Positions 42,303 to 51,791 of a stretch of 64,000 bases of DNA are shown here, in pieces. The stretch is from Lactobacillus isalae (GTDB lineage Bacteria > Bacillota > Bacilli > Lactobacillales > Lactobacillaceae). The stretch lies in assembly GCF_947539375.1 (NCBI RefSeq), contig NZ_OX443569.1, positions 248,001 through 312,000 of the forward strand, given 5' to 3'. A program made the translations under genes and the position numbers. How positions within the stretch are numbered: position 1 is the first letter of the stretch; each line of letters opens with the position of its first letter. The notes beneath the pieces were generated by a model. That model was not told the origin of the DNA. It saw only the letters and a list, made by a program, of their open reading frames with translations, and did no database searches.

Positions 42303-43273
42303 ATTTATTATTGCAATTTGCGAATGTAATTATTTTATGGGTTGGCGCACGAGTAGTGATGCAAGGACAGATGAGTATTGGTCAATTAATGACTTTTAAT
42401 GCATTACTATCTTATTTCATTGACCCACTTCAAAATATTATTAACTTACAACCTCGTCTTCAATCAGCTAGTGTTGCACAAAATAGATTAAACGAGGTCT
42501 ATCAGGTGCAAAGTGAATTTAAAGCAAATACTTCTATCCAGAACTCGGCTGCTTTAGAAGGAATAATTGAATACAAGCATGTTGATTATCGATATGGTTA
42601 TGGGACGGATATTTTAAAAGATATTAATCTAAAGATTAAGCCAGATGAAAAATTAGCAATTGTTGGCATGAGTGGATCAGAAAAATCGACAATGGTTAAG
42701 TTACTCGTTGATTTCTTTTCACCAAGTAAGGGAGAAGTAACTTTAAATGGTCATGCAACTAGTGAAGTTAATAAACATACCTTACGCTCATATGTTAACT
42801 ATGTTCCTCAAACGCCATATATCTTTTCTGGAACAGTTAAGAAGAATTTATTACTCGGCTGCAGACCGGATATTAGCGAAGAAGATGTAATTAAAGCCTG
42901 TCAGATTGCTGGAATTGATCAGGAGATAGCTAGTTTGCCACTACAATTCGAGACAAAGTTAGATGAGAATGCCAAGATTTTATCCGGTGGACAAAAGCAG
43001 AGATTAACTATTGCTAGAGCATTACTCTCGCCAGCAAAAGTTTTTATCTTTGATGAAGTAACAAGTGGTTTAGATACAATTACAGAAAAAAGAGTAGTTG
43101 ACAATCTTATGAAACTAAAAGACAAGACAATCATTTTTATTGCACACCGTCTAGCTATTGCAGAACGTGCAGATAAGGTGGTTGTAATTGATCAGGGGCA
43201 GATTGTTGAAGAAGGAAGTCATGAAGAGCTTATGGAGCAACATGGTTTTTATTATGACTTAGTAAAGGGATAG
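42303..43273 (+). pseudogene. 3' remnant of a second LafT-type bacteriocin exporter gene
   Basis: Homologous to residues of about 399-719 of the LafT at 37105, from NVIILWVGA to the C-terminus; the C39 peptidase domain and most membrane segments are missing. The ATPase domain is complete in length, but Walker A reads GMSGSEKST, with Glu for the invariant Gly. This shows that the remnant is no longer under selection or that its ATPase was already impaired. The left boundary is the IS30 right end. It is followed 10 bases later by an intact accessory protein gene, the same order as in the functional operon. Confidence 0.88.
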
Positions 43274-43283
43274 GTGAAGATAG

Positions 43284-43877
43284 ATGGACGTAAAAGACTA
43301 TGAAAGCACAGAATTCTATTCCTATAAATTTAAAAATTTTTCGACAATGATTATTATTCCAGCTGCTGTTCTTGTCTTCCTGGTGTTTATTGGTTCCTTT
43401 TTTGCAGTGAGACAGAATACAGTTTCTTCAGTCGGAGTTGTTGAACCAATGACTGTGATTAAACAAAAAGCTGCTAATTATGATGAAGGCCAAATTGTCA
43501 CAAAACATGGGCAAAAATGGGTAGCCCATATTGATCAAGATGATGCAGTAAATTTGATGCCCATGATAGTAGCCAAGAAAAAGGTGAAGATAATCACTTA
43601 TGTACCAAGTAATAAGGTTTCGACTATTAAAAAGGGACAGACGATAAACTTTTCTGTCCCAACAGGAGATGGCTTGACCAGTAGATTAATTGGTAAAGTG
43701 AGAGAAATTGGCGTTTATCCAGTAAATGTAAATAAGCAGAGTGGCTATGAAGTCATTTCAACTGCGAAAATTAATGATGAGAATGTTAAGTATGGGATGC
43801 AGGGAAATGCGACAATTCTCACGGGTAGTAGCACTTATTTTGAATACTTTTTAGATAAGATCTTGAATAAGAAATAA
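43284..43877 (+). CDS. Second bacteriocin transport accessory protein
   Basis: A 197-residue paralogue of the protein at 39275, with the same single membrane anchor ([20 protein letters not shown]), SVGVVEP motif and length. The frame is intact, so it may still be made if transcription reads in from the left. Its cognate transporter is the remnant at 42303. It could assist the intact LafT instead. Two copies of the transporter-accessory pair mean that a second, related export locus once existed here. Confidence 0.82.
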   Translation: MDVKDYESTEFYSYKFKNFSTMIIIPAAVLVFLVFIGSFFAVRQNTVSSVGVVEPMTVIKQKAANYDEGQIVTKHGQKWVAHIDQDDAVNLMPMIVAKKKVKIITYVPSNKVSTIKKGQTINFSVPTGDGLTSRLIGKVREIGVYPVNVNKQSGYEVISTAKINDENVKYGMQGNATILTGSSTYFEYFLDKILNKK

Positions 43878-43921
43878 GTTTGATAAAATGATGTTAAATC
43901 ATATTAGGTGAGGACAGAAAT

Positions 43922-44206
43922 ATGAATGAAAATAAGCTAAAAATGATGTTGACTAAAATCAAAGCAAATGTTGATATTGCAACTGATCCAGAAGCACAAA
44001 AACTAATTGAATCAGCACTTGACGCAGTAGATAGAAAAATTGATTTACAAAAAGTTATGCATGATCTAAAGCAAGATATTAATATGTATTCTGTGGCGCA
44101 TGGATTTAAGCTACCAGAGACTTTGACAAAGTTACAGCTTTTATTAGATAAAGATCCTGATAAATGGGCTGGTGCTGGAGAAACTTTGTCACTGACTAAT
44201 TTTTAG
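43922..44206 (+). CDS. Bacteriocin immunity protein, enterocin A immunity type
   Basis: A 94-residue soluble helical protein (KLKMMLTKIKANVDIATDPEAQKLIESALDAVD, then a second amphipathic half). Its length and four-helix pattern fit the enterocin A/pediocin-type immunity family. GTGAGGACAG precedes the ATG. It follows the second accessory protein gene by 44 bases, probably in the same old operon. No pediocin-like bacteriocin is encoded nearby, so it may protect against competitors. Confidence 0.7.
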   Translation: MNENKLKMMLTKIKANVDIATDPEAQKLIESALDAVDRKIDLQKVMHDLKQDINMYSVAHGFKLPETLTKLQLLLDKDPDKWAGAGETLSLTNF

Positions 44207-44253
44207 AAAAATCACTATTCAACACTATTAGATTCGGCACGTAGTAAATAAAT

Positions 44254-44321
44254 ACCAAATTTGTCGTAAAGAAGACCGAATAGGTCTTTTTTATTTTTTG
44301 CCGATTTTTAAATGTTAAAAT
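44254..44321 (+). promoter_or_regulatory. Regulated promoter P5
   Basis: ACCAAATTT (44254-44262) and ACCGAATAG (44275-44283) are 21 bp apart; TAAAAT (44316-44321) is the -10. It drives the two small membrane-protein genes that follow. Confidence 0.68.
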
Positions 44322-44353
44322 CATAGCAAGATCTTTACAGGAGAAGAAAGAAA

Positions 44354-44551
44354 ATGAATGATAAACAGCTTATTTTTTGTTCTATTCTTAGCGGAATTTT
44401 AATTAGTATTCTTGCTAGCTTGGGTGATCTTGCAGTTGGAAGTCAGCTAACTTTTTGCATAATTTTAGGGAATATCCTATGGGGAATAATCTTTGCCTAT
44501 CTAGTATTTAAATTTATAAAAAGAATGAAAAATAAGAAATTAAAAGTATGA
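44354..44551 (+). CDS. Small membrane protein, bacteriocin-locus (possible immunity)
   Basis: A 65-residue protein with two hydrophobic segments (FCSILSGILISILASLGDLA; FCIILGNILWGIIFAYLVFK) and a basic tail. AGGAGAAG lies before the ATG. It has no double-glycine leader, so it is not a bacteriocin precursor of that type. Position under a regulon promoter and size suggest immunity; there is no recognised domain. Confidence 0.6.
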   Translation: MNDKQLIFCSILSGILISILASLGDLAVGSQLTFCIILGNILWGIIFAYLVFKFIKRMKNKKLKV

Positions 44552-44564
44552 AGGAAGACTATCA

Positions 44565-44795
44565 ATGAAATGGATTGAAACAATTAAAAATAAGGAAACA
44601 AATACGGAAGAATGGATAGTGATTGTACTAAGCTTAATCTTTGCGATTTTTGTAAGAAAAGTATTCTTCTATTTCGTAAATATTGATAGTGTAGTCCTAA
44701 ACTTTGTAATTGGAATTACTAGTATGTGGATTTTCTCAATTACTTATTATTATGTGAAAGACAAATTGCAACAACGCTTAAAGAATAGAAAATAA
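44565..44795 (+). CDS. Small membrane protein, bacteriocin-locus (possible immunity)
   Basis: A 76-residue protein with two hydrophobic segments (WIVIVLSLIFAIFVRKVFFYF; VVLNFVIGITSMWIFSITYYY) and a basic C-terminus. It starts 13 bases after the previous gene, so both share promoter P5. GAAGGAAG provides the ribosome binding site. Function unknown; immunity is an inference from context. Confidence 0.6.
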   Translation: MKWIETIKNKETNTEEWIVIVLSLIFAIFVRKVFFYFVNIDSVVLNFVIGITSMWIFSITYYYVKDKLQQRLKNRK

Positions 44796-44842
44796 AAGAT
44801 ATAAATAATGAGTAAAAGAGTAAACAATTTATATCTCCAAAT

Positions 44843-44909
44843 ACCAAATTGGTAATAGATTGGTCCAAATCGGACATTTTTAAGTTTTATAAAAAAATGA
44901 TAGTAAAAT
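44843..44909 (+). promoter_or_regulatory. Regulated promoter P6
   Basis: ACCAAATTG (44843-44851) and TCCAAATCG (44864-44872) are 21 bp apart; TAAAAT (44904-44909) is 40 bases after the second repeat start. Confidence 0.7.
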
Positions 44910-44963
44910 TAATAAATAAATGATAATATTAAAAAAGCGACATAACTCTTTGGAGGATAAAAA

Positions 44964-45278
44964 ATAAAAAATGAATTTGAACAAGTATTGAATGATTTTA
45001 TTTCACTTGCTAAGGCTCATTATGATAGAAAAGGCAACGAATACTTATTAGAACAACTTGAAGTTGCCTTAGACAAGTTAGAACATAATGTTCAAGATGA
45101 CATTGATGAAGCACGTGCAACTTATCAAAATATAAATACTATTTGCCTTGTTAACCATCTTCACTTAGAAAAAGATGAAGAAGCATTACTTGAAAAGATT
45201 AAAGAAATTTCAATGAGTAATGGCTGGATTGGTGGCTTGAATAGCTGGAACACGACCAACACTTGGCCTGGAAAGTAG
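44964..45278 (+). CDS. Immunity-type protein with a probable ATA start
   Basis: A helical protein of about 104 residues similar in build to enterocin A-type immunity proteins (KNEFEQVLNDFISLAKAHYDRK, then YLLEQLEVALDKLEHN). The frame opens at 44961. GGAGG (44952-44956) is ideally placed, seven bases before an ATA codon at 44964, where the reading ATA-AAA-AAT-GAA looks like a mutated ATG-AAA-AAT-GAA. The first usual start, TTG at 44988, has no ribosome binding site and would cut off a conserved-looking helix. An out-of-frame ATG at 44971 gives six codons only. So the gene is either started at a rare AUA at low rate or damaged. Driven by P6. Confidence 0.6.
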   Translation: MKNEFEQVLNDFISLAKAHYDRKGNEYLLEQLEVALDKLEHNVQDDIDEARATYQNINTICLVNHLHLEKDEEALLEKIKEISMSNGWIGGLNSWNTTNTWPGK

Positions 45279-45285
45279 GAGAACA

Positions 45286-45564
45286 ATGCAATTTCTATAT
45301 TATGCAATGCCAGCTTTGGCAGTAATTGTAATTGGAATGTACATTTTTGCTTCAATTAAAGTTCATAAGTTTATCTGGTTCTCACCCGTGGTATATCTTG
45401 CCTTAATTGGAAGCGTTGGTTTGTGGCTGACAATTGGTACAAATCTCTTTTCTGCTTCAAAACAAGGAGTTCTGGGATTACTTATTTTAGAAACAATTCT
45501 CTTAGAAGGAATTGTTGAAGAATATAAATATCAAAAGAAAAATTTAGCAAAGAATGAAGAGTAG
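45286..45564 (+). CDS. Small membrane protein, bacteriocin-locus
   Basis: A 92-residue protein with three hydrophobic segments (ALAVIVIGMYIFASI; WFSPVVYLALIGSVGLWLTIG; GVLGLLILETILLEGIV). It begins seven bases after the preceding immunity-type gene, with AGGAG before the ATG, and ends at a terminator, so the two form the P6 operon. It may be a membrane immunity partner. Not recognised. Confidence 0.6.
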   Translation: MQFLYYAMPALAVIVIGMYIFASIKVHKFIWFSPVVYLALIGSVGLWLTIGTNLFSASKQGVLGLLILETILLEGIVEEYKYQKKNLAKNEE

Positions 45565-45584
45565 TTGAAAGACTACTCTTTTTT
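45557..45584 (+). terminator. Terminator at the end of the bacteriocin island
   Basis: AAGAGTAGT and ACTACTCTT arms with a GAAAG-type loop, then six T; overlaps the end of the last small gene. Confidence 0.85.
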
Positions 45585-45651
45585 AATATATTAACTTTAT
45601 GTGCATATTTTCTCAAAGTGAACTAAAATGGACCTGTAAAAGGGAATAGAA

Positions 45652-48456
45652 GTGATAACTTTGACTGAAAATGATGATGAAGACGATGAGATAATTAAGA
45701 TTGCACAATTATCTGTCGATGATGCATTAAAAGAATTAAATACGAGCCAAAGTGGTTTAACCATTGATGAAGTTCATACACTAGAGCATAAATATGGAAA
45801 GAATATTTTTGCTAAAGCTAAACAAGAACCACTTTGGAAGAAATTTTTAGCTAATTTTACTAGTTTAATGGCTATTTTGCTTTGGGTAGCAGGTATTATT
45901 GCGTTTTGTGCTGATTTGGTGCAATTAGGGATTGCTATTTGGGCAGTAAATATCATTAATGGTATTTTTAGTTTTTGGCAAGAATTCCAAGCTGATAAGG
46001 CAACCGAGGCCTTAGCAAACATGCTTCCTTCTTATACACGTGTTGTAAGAAATGGTAAGGAAGATAAGATTTTAGCTAAAGATTTAGTGCCTGGCGATAT
46101 CGTTAAACTTGAAGAGGGTGACGATATACCAGCCGATATTCGTGTAATTGTGGCCACAACTGCACAAGCTGATCAATCTTCCCTAACTGGTGAAGTAAAC
46201 CCAGTTCACAAGGGAGCCCATCCAATTAAAGAAATTGGTAAAAAGAACCATGCTGATTTGGATAACATGATTTTCTCTGGTACCAATATGATGAAAGGTA
46301 ATGTAACTGGAGTCGTAGTTAAGACAGGAATGAATACTGATTTTGGTAAAATTGCTGAATTAACTCAAAACGTGGTTCAACAAAAGAGTCCGCTTGAAAA
46401 GGAACTAGATACTTTAACTAAGCAAATATCAATTTTAGCAATTTCTATTGGTATTATTTTTTTCTTAATTGCTACTTTCTTTGTTCATTATCCTTTGGTA
46501 AAAGGTTTTGTTTTTGCTTTAGGGATGATTGTAGCCTTTATTCCGGAAGGATTAGAGCCCACGGTTACTCTATCTTTAGCTGGTGCAGTACAACGAATGG
46601 CAAAAAAGCACGCTTTAATTAAGCGCCTGTCTAGTGTAGAAACGTTGGGTTCGACATCGGTGATTTGTTCTGATAAAACTGGAACTTTAACTAAGAACGA
46701 AATGACAGTTAAGGAACTTTGGACATTAGAAAAGAGCTACCATGTGTCAGGCGAAGGCTATGCAGTTCGTGGTCATATTAAAGAGGGTCCAAGGCACGTT
46801 TTTGCTAAAGATAACGATACTTTGAAAGAAGTATTACTTGGCGGTGTTTTTGCAGATAACGCAAGAATTCAAGCACCTGATAAAAAACATTTACGCTACC
46901 AAATCTTAGGCGATCCAACTGAGGCATGTCTGGAAGTGGTTGCTCGAAAAGGTAAAGTTGATGTTGAAGCTGAAGTGAAAAAGACACCACGTATTAAAGA
47001 ATTGCCGTTTGATTCAGGCAGAAAAATGATGACAGTAATTCAAAGTTCTGATGGTACGCACCGTTTTAATACTTATACAAAGGGTGCACCAAATTGTGTG
47101 GTCGATAAGTGTACTTCTTATTTATATCAAGGTGAAATAAAGCCTATTACCCAGGAAATAAAAGACAAGATTATGCGTGCTAATGACGGGTATGCTAAAG
47201 ATGGGTTACGTGTTTTAGCAGTTGCGGGACGTAATCTTGATCAAAAGATAATGGATAATTTAGATTTAGCAACGATTGATACTGTTGAAAAAGACCTTAC
47301 TTTCTTAGGTTTGACGGTCATGATGGATCCACCAAGAGCAGAAGTCTATAGGGCTGCGCGCGAATGTCGCAAAGCGGGAATTAAGGTGACGATGGTTACA
47401 GGTGACTATGGTTTAACAGCTAAAAGTATTGCGCGTGAGATTGGCTTGACTGATCCAGATAAACCTTTAACTGTAATTACAGGAGATGCTTTAAAGACGA
47501 TGCCAGATAATGAGTTAAGACATTATCTGGAAGGTGAAGTAGTTTTTGCCAGAATGGCACCTGAACAAAAGTATCGCGTTGTTTCCATGTATGAGAAAAT
47601 GGGTAAAATTGTTGCTGCTACTGGAGACGGTGTCAATGATGCGCCTGCTTTGAAGAAAGCAAATATTGGAATTGCTATGGGCGGAACAGGAACCGACGTA
47701 GCAAAAGAAGCAGCAGACATGATTTTAACTGATGATAATTTTGCTTCGATTGTAGGAGCAATTAAAGAGGGACGCGGGGTCTACAGCAACATTCGGAAGT
47801 TCTTGATTTATATTTTGAATTCGAATATGCCTGAAGCAGTTCCTTCTGTTTTGTTCTTGCTATCAGGAGGAGCGATTCCACTAGCTTTAACTGTAATGGA
47901 AATTTTGTTTATTGACCTTGGAACTGATATGATTCCAGCTCTGGGCTTAGGCCGTGAAGATCCCGAAAAAGGAATTATGGATCGACCTCCAAGATCTCCT
48001 AAGGATCACTTAATTAATAAGAACGTTTTAGCTAAGGCATTTTTATGGTATGGTTTGATTGCGTCAATTATTGCAACAGTTGCATTCTTTATTGCTAACT
48101 TTTATCGTGGCCATGTCTTTCCAAATTTGCCATCGGCAGGTTGGGATTATCGTCAGGCTACGACGGTAACTTTAGCTGCGATTATCTTTTGCCAGATTGC
48201 CGCGGTTCTAAATATTCGTTATGCAAGACAATCAATGTTCAATAAGCATTTCTTTAAGAATTCAATGATCTTTATCGGGATTATTATGGAAGTTATATTG
48301 CTCTTGTGTATTTCTTACGTTCCAGTATTTCAATCATTCTTTGGAACTGAACCATTAAATGCTCATGATTGGATTATGTTAGTATGTATTCCAATTCCGT
48401 TAATTTTAATTGACGAATTAAGAAAATGGATTCTTAGAAAAGATTCAAAAAAATAA
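45652..48456 (+). CDS. P2-type cation-transporting ATPase
   Basis: A 934-residue P-type ATPase: actuator TGEVNP, phosphorylation site CSDKTGTLTKNE, hinge GDGVNDAPALKKA, ten membrane segments. Segment M4 reads IPEGLEPTVTLSLA, nearer to the Na+/K+-ATPase (PEGLLATVT) subclass than to heavy-metal pumps, and the C-terminal six-segment region is complete. It probably exports Na+ or Ca2+; the ion is not decided by sequence. It starts with GTG after AGGG. It is monocistronic, with a terminator. Confidence 0.9.
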   Translation: MITLTENDDEDDEIIKIAQLSVDDALKELNTSQSGLTIDEVHTLEHKYGKNIFAKAKQEPLWKKFLANFTSLMAILLWVAGIIAFCADLVQLGIAIWAVNIINGIFSFWQEFQADKATEALANMLPSYTRVVRNGKEDKILAKDLVPGDIVKLEEGDDIPADIRVIVATTAQADQSSLTGEVNPVHKGAHPIKEIGKKNHADLDNMIFSGTNMMKGNVTGVVVKTGMNTDFGKIAELTQNVVQQKSPLEKELDTLTKQISILAISIGIIFFLIATFFVHYPLVKGFVFALGMIVAFIPEGLEPTVTLSLAGAVQRMAKKHALIKRLSSVETLGSTSVICSDKTGTLTKNEMTVKELWTLEKSYHVSGEGYAVRGHIKEGPRHVFAKDNDTLKEVLLGGVFADNARIQAPDKKHLRYQILGDPTEACLEVVARKGKVDVEAEVKKTPRIKELPFDSGRKMMTVIQSSDGTHRFNTYTKGAPNCVVDKCTSYLYQGEIKPITQEIKDKIMRANDGYAKDGLRVLAVAGRNLDQKIMDNLDLATIDTVEKDLTFLGLTVMMDPPRAEVYRAARECRKAGIKVTMVTGDYGLTAKSIAREIGLTDPDKPLTVITGDALKTMPDNELRHYLEGEVVFARMAPEQKYRVVSMYEKMGKIVAATGDGVNDAPALKKANIGIAMGGTGTDVAKEAADMILTDDNFASIVGAIKEGRGVYSNIRKFLIYILNSNMPEAVPSVLFLLSGGAIPLALTVMEILFIDLGTDMIPALGLGREDPEKGIMDRPPRSPKDHLINKNVLAKAFLWYGLIASIIATVAFFIANFYRGHVFPNLPSAGWDYRQATTVTLAAIIFCQIAAVLNIRYARQSMFNKHFFKNSMIFIGIIMEVILLLCISYVPVFQSFFGTEPLNAHDWIMLVCIPIPLILIDELRKWILRKDSKK

Positions 48457-48465
48457 ATAAACTTT

Positions 48466-48493
48466 AACTGCTAGTTTTAACTAGCGGTTTTTT
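48466..48493 (+). terminator. Terminator after the P-type ATPase gene
   Basis: AACTGCTAGTT and AACTAGCGGTT arms (one G-T mismatch pair) then TTTT. Confidence 0.8.
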
Positions 48494-48528
48494 CTTGCTA
48501 GAATATTAAAAATAAAGGTGGCGAAAGT

Positions 48529-49377
48529 ATGAAAAAAGGATTGGTCATGGAAGGCGGAGCAATGCGTTGCATGTTTACCGCTGGTGTAATTGATACTTTA
48601 ATGAAAGAAAAAATTGTATTTGATGGAGCGGTTGGCGTTTCAGCAGGAGCAGCATTTGGCTGTAATTATAAGTCAGAGCAAATCGGGCGAGTCCTGCGTT
48701 ATAACGTGAAATATGCTAGTGATCCACGTTTATCTAGCTGGCATTCATGGTTTAAAACGGGAGACTTATATGGAGCAGATTTTTGTTATCGAGAATTACC
48801 AGTTGAATTAGATGTTTTTGATACAAGTGCTTTTCAAAATAATCCGATGGATTTTTGGTGCGTGGCAACTGATATTAATAACGGTGAAGCAGTATATCAT
48901 AAACTAATCTCAGGTAAAGAAGCAGATTTGCAGTGGATCCGTGCTTCTTCTTCAATTCCTGTTTTTGCTCGACCAGTTGAAATTGGTAATCGTAAATATT
49001 GGGATGGTGGTATTAGCGATTCGATTCCGATTAAGTTCTTTGAAAAGATTGGTTATCAAAAGAATGTTGTAGTCTTAACGCAGCCACTATCTTATCGAAA
49101 AGAAGCAAGTAAGTTATATCCAGCTTTAGAATTGCTCTTGAATAAATATCCTGCTGTTTTAGGCAAACTCAAAACGCGAGCAAGAGATTATAATCGCGTA
49201 CTTGATTATCTTAGAAAAAAGGAAGTTCAAGGAAAGCTTTTAGTAATTAGACCTCCATATCCCTTAGATATTGGTACGATGGAAAAGAATCCGGAAGAAC
49301 TGAAACGGGTATATAAGGTTGGTGTAAAAGAAGCAAAGAAGAACTTAAAAGCAATCCGGGCATATTTAGGTGAATAA
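48529..49377 (+). CDS. Patatin-like phospholipase
   Basis: A 282-residue protein with the patatin elements: glycine-rich oxyanion loop EGGAMRCMFTAG, nucleophile Ser in GVSAGA, and catalytic Asp in DGGISDSIP. The dyad is complete. Bacterial relatives (YjjU/RssA-type) hydrolyse acyl esters of lipids in the cytoplasm; the physiological substrate is unknown. There is no signal peptide. AAGGTGG precedes the ATG. It appears to be monocistronic. Confidence 0.88.
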   Translation: MKKGLVMEGGAMRCMFTAGVIDTLMKEKIVFDGAVGVSAGAAFGCNYKSEQIGRVLRYNVKYASDPRLSSWHSWFKTGDLYGADFCYRELPVELDVFDTSAFQNNPMDFWCVATDINNGEAVYHKLISGKEADLQWIRASSSIPVFARPVEIGNRKYWDGGISDSIPIKFFEKIGYQKNVVVLTQPLSYRKEASKLYPALELLLNKYPAVLGKLKTRARDYNRVLDYLRKKEVQGKLLVIRPPYPLDIGTMEKNPEELKRVYKVGVKEAKKNLKAIRAYLGE

Positions 49378-49479
49378 TATTTCTTGAACTACTTGTCTTT
49401 ATTGCATTTCATTCGCTATAATTAGCAAAAGCTTAAAATTTTAGTTTTTTTAATAGTAATTATAGAGGGAATGAGCATA

Positions 49480-50976
49480 ATGAAGAAATCAAAACTATTT
49501 AGCTTCTTCTTTGCATTCTTGATGTTTTTCTCACTCAGTGCCGCTTTTATTCAACCAGCTCAAGCAGCTAGTGAAAAGAAAGTAGCAGAAGGCACTGTTT
49601 TAAAGAAGATTAAAAAGAGTGGAGAGCTAGTAGTTGGAACATCTGCCGACTATCCGCCATTAGAGTTCACAGCAAGTGAAAATGGCAAGATTAAGTACGT
49701 TGGAGTTGACGTTGAATTAGCAAAAGATATTGCTAAAGACTTGGGTGTAAAGCTTGTTATTAAGAATATGTCTTTTGACTCATTGTTAGTTGCACTTGAG
49801 ACAGGTAAGGTAGACATGGTAATTTCTGCTATGACTCCTACGCCTGAAAGAAAGCAGAGTGTAGCCTTTTCAAAAATCTACTACAAACCAAGTGGTGAAT
49901 ATTTCTTAGTAAATAAGAAAGATAAAGACAAGTACAACAGTATTCAAAGCCTTAAGGGACAAACCGTTGGAGCTCAAACAGGAAGTAATCAATATAATTT
50001 AGTTAAATCACAAATGAAAGACTCTAAATTAAAGGGTCTGGGAAAGATTAATAACTTGGTTTTAGCTTTGCAATCAGGTAAGGTATCAGCTGTTGTGGTT
50101 GAAGAGCTAATTGCTAAGGCTTATGCCGAAAATAATAATAGTCTAGCTGCAGTACGTTCTAACTTAAAGGAAACACAAGCCGGCAATGCAGTGGCAATTG
50201 CTAAGGGGCAAGATGACTTAGTTGTACAAGTTAATAAGACTATTGATCACGTGCAGAAAAAAGATTTGATTAATAAAGAATATCTTCCAGCAGCAGCTAA
50301 GTACATGAAGACTGAGAAGAAGAGCAATACTTTTGCTAAATATATTCCATATTTCTTTAAGGGAATCTGGTATACGATTGTAATTACAGTCTTTTCAGTT
50401 GTAATTGGAATAGTTCTAGGAATTATTCTGGCCTTAATGCGTTTATCCAAGAATCCAATTTTGCACTGGCTTGCTGTTTGCTACATTGAATTCATTCGTG
50501 GTACGCCACAAATGGTTCAAATTCTGTTTGTTTACTTTGGAATTGGATATCTAATTTCTAATCTTTCAGCATTAGTAGCCGGCGTTATTGCGATCGGTCT
50601 TAATTCAGGAGCTTATGTTGCTGAAGATATTAGATCAGGAATTGACTCTTTACCAAAAGGTCAAATGGAAGCCGCTCGTTCTTTAGGATTAAGCCGTCAG
50701 AAAGCATTTAGATATGTTATTATTCCTCAAGCCATCAAGAATATTTGGCCAGCTTTGGGTAATGAGTTTATTACCTTGCTTAAGGATAGTTCCTTAGTTT
50801 CAGTAATTGGGGTAGCTGAATTAATGTATCAAACACAATTAGTTCAGACTTCAACTTATAAAGGTGTATTACCATTATTCATTGCCATGATTATTTACTT
50901 TATTATGACTTTCTCATTAACGAGATTGTTGAATCACTTTGAAAAGAGGATGAAGCGTAATGACAGCAATGATTAA
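49480..50976 (+). CDS. Amino-acid ABC transporter, fused binding protein and permease
   Basis: A 498-residue fusion. Signal peptide (residues 1-30, ends PAQAAS), family 3 substrate-binding domain (about 45-270: [27 protein letters not shown]) and a His/Glu/Gln-type permease domain (about 290-495) with EAA loop [25 protein letters not shown]. This is the GlnPH-type architecture of lactic acid bacteria, where the binding domain is tethered to the channel. The ATG at 49480 is preferred to 49471 because AGAGGGA abuts the latter. The ATPase gene overlaps its 3' end. Glutamine/glutamate or a basic amino acid are likely substrates. Confidence 0.9.
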   Translation: MKKSKLFSFFFAFLMFFSLSAAFIQPAQAASEKKVAEGTVLKKIKKSGELVVGTSADYPPLEFTASENGKIKYVGVDVELAKDIAKDLGVKLVIKNMSFDSLLVALETGKVDMVISAMTPTPERKQSVAFSKIYYKPSGEYFLVNKKDKDKYNSIQSLKGQTVGAQTGSNQYNLVKSQMKDSKLKGLGKINNLVLALQSGKVSAVVVEELIAKAYAENNNSLAAVRSNLKETQAGNAVAIAKGQDDLVVQVNKTIDHVQKKDLINKEYLPAAAKYMKTEKKSNTFAKYIPYFFKGIWYTIVITVFSVVIGIVLGIILALMRLSKNPILHWLAVCYIEFIRGTPQMVQILFVYFGIGYLISNLSALVAGVIAIGLNSGAYVAEDIRSGIDSLPKGQMEAARSLGLSRQKAFRYVIIPQAIKNIWPALGNEFITLLKDSSLVSVIGVAELMYQTQLVQTSTYKGVLPLFIAMIIYFIMTFSLTRLLNHFEKRMKRNDSND

Positions 50977-51694
50977 GGTTGAACATTTAAAGAAAAATTT
51001 TGGAAAAAAAGAAGTCCTCAAAGATATCTCTGCAAACGTTGATAAAGGGAAAGTTATTAGTATCATTGGTCCCTCTGGATCAGGAAAGAGTACTTTTTTA
51101 CGTTGTCTTAATGTACTTGAGACTCCAACTAGCGGCAAAATTGTTTTTGACGGACAGGATTTAACGCATATTAGTGAAAAAGAACTTGATATTTTACGTG
51201 AGAAGATGGGAATGGTTTTCCAAAACTTTAATCTTTTTCCAAATATAAATGTGATTGAAAATATTAAACTTGCTCCGATGAAAGTTAAGGGTGTAAGTGA
51301 AGACGAGGCTGAAAAGCAAGCTTTAGAATTGCTTGATAAGGTTGGTTTGAAAGACCGCGCTAAACAATATCCATCGAGTCTTTCTGGTGGTCAGCAGCAA
51401 CGTGTTGCCATTGCCCGTGCATTAGCGATGGATCCAGAAGTAATGCTTTTTGATGAACCAACAAGTGCACTAGATCCAGAGATGGTTGGCGAAGTTTTAA
51501 AGACAATGCAGGACTTAGCAGATTCAGGGATGACAATGGTCATTGTTACTCACGAAATGGGCTTTGCTCGTGAGGTTTCTGATGAAGTATGGTTTATGGC
51601 TGATGGATATTTGCAAGAACAAGGTAGTCCAGAGCAAATTTTTGAAAATCCACAAAGCTTGCGTGCACAAGATTTTCTTTCTAAGGTTCTATAA
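50960..51694 (+). CDS. Amino-acid ABC transporter ATP-binding protein
   Basis: A 244-residue ATPase: Walker [10 protein letters not shown], signature LSGGQQQR, Walker [16 protein letters not shown] and [11 protein letters not shown]. It overlaps the fused permease gene by 17 bases, so the two are coupled and form a complete importer. A hairpin follows. Confidence 0.93.
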   Translation: MTAMIKVEHLKKNFGKKEVLKDISANVDKGKVISIIGPSGSGKSTFLRCLNVLETPTSGKIVFDGQDLTHISEKELDILREKMGMVFQNFNLFPNINVIENIKLAPMKVKGVSEDEAEKQALELLDKVGLKDRAKQYPSSLSGGQQQRVAIARALAMDPEVMLFDEPTSALDPEMVGEVLKTMQDLADSGMTMVIVTHEMGFAREVSDEVWFMADGYLQEQGSPEQIFENPQSLRAQDFLSKVL

Positions 51695-51713
51695 ATATTA
51701 ATATTTTTTAAAA

Positions 51714-51747
51714 TAGGCACTTTCTTTTTACAAGGAGAGTGCTTTTC
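51714..51747 (+). terminator. Terminator after the amino-acid importer
   Basis: GCACTTTC and GAGAGTGC arms (51717-51724 and 51735-51742) followed by a T-rich tract. Confidence 0.65.
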
Positions 51748-51791
51748 TTTATAATAGTTGCGTTAGAAAAAGTTGGAAAGGGATGAGTTTA

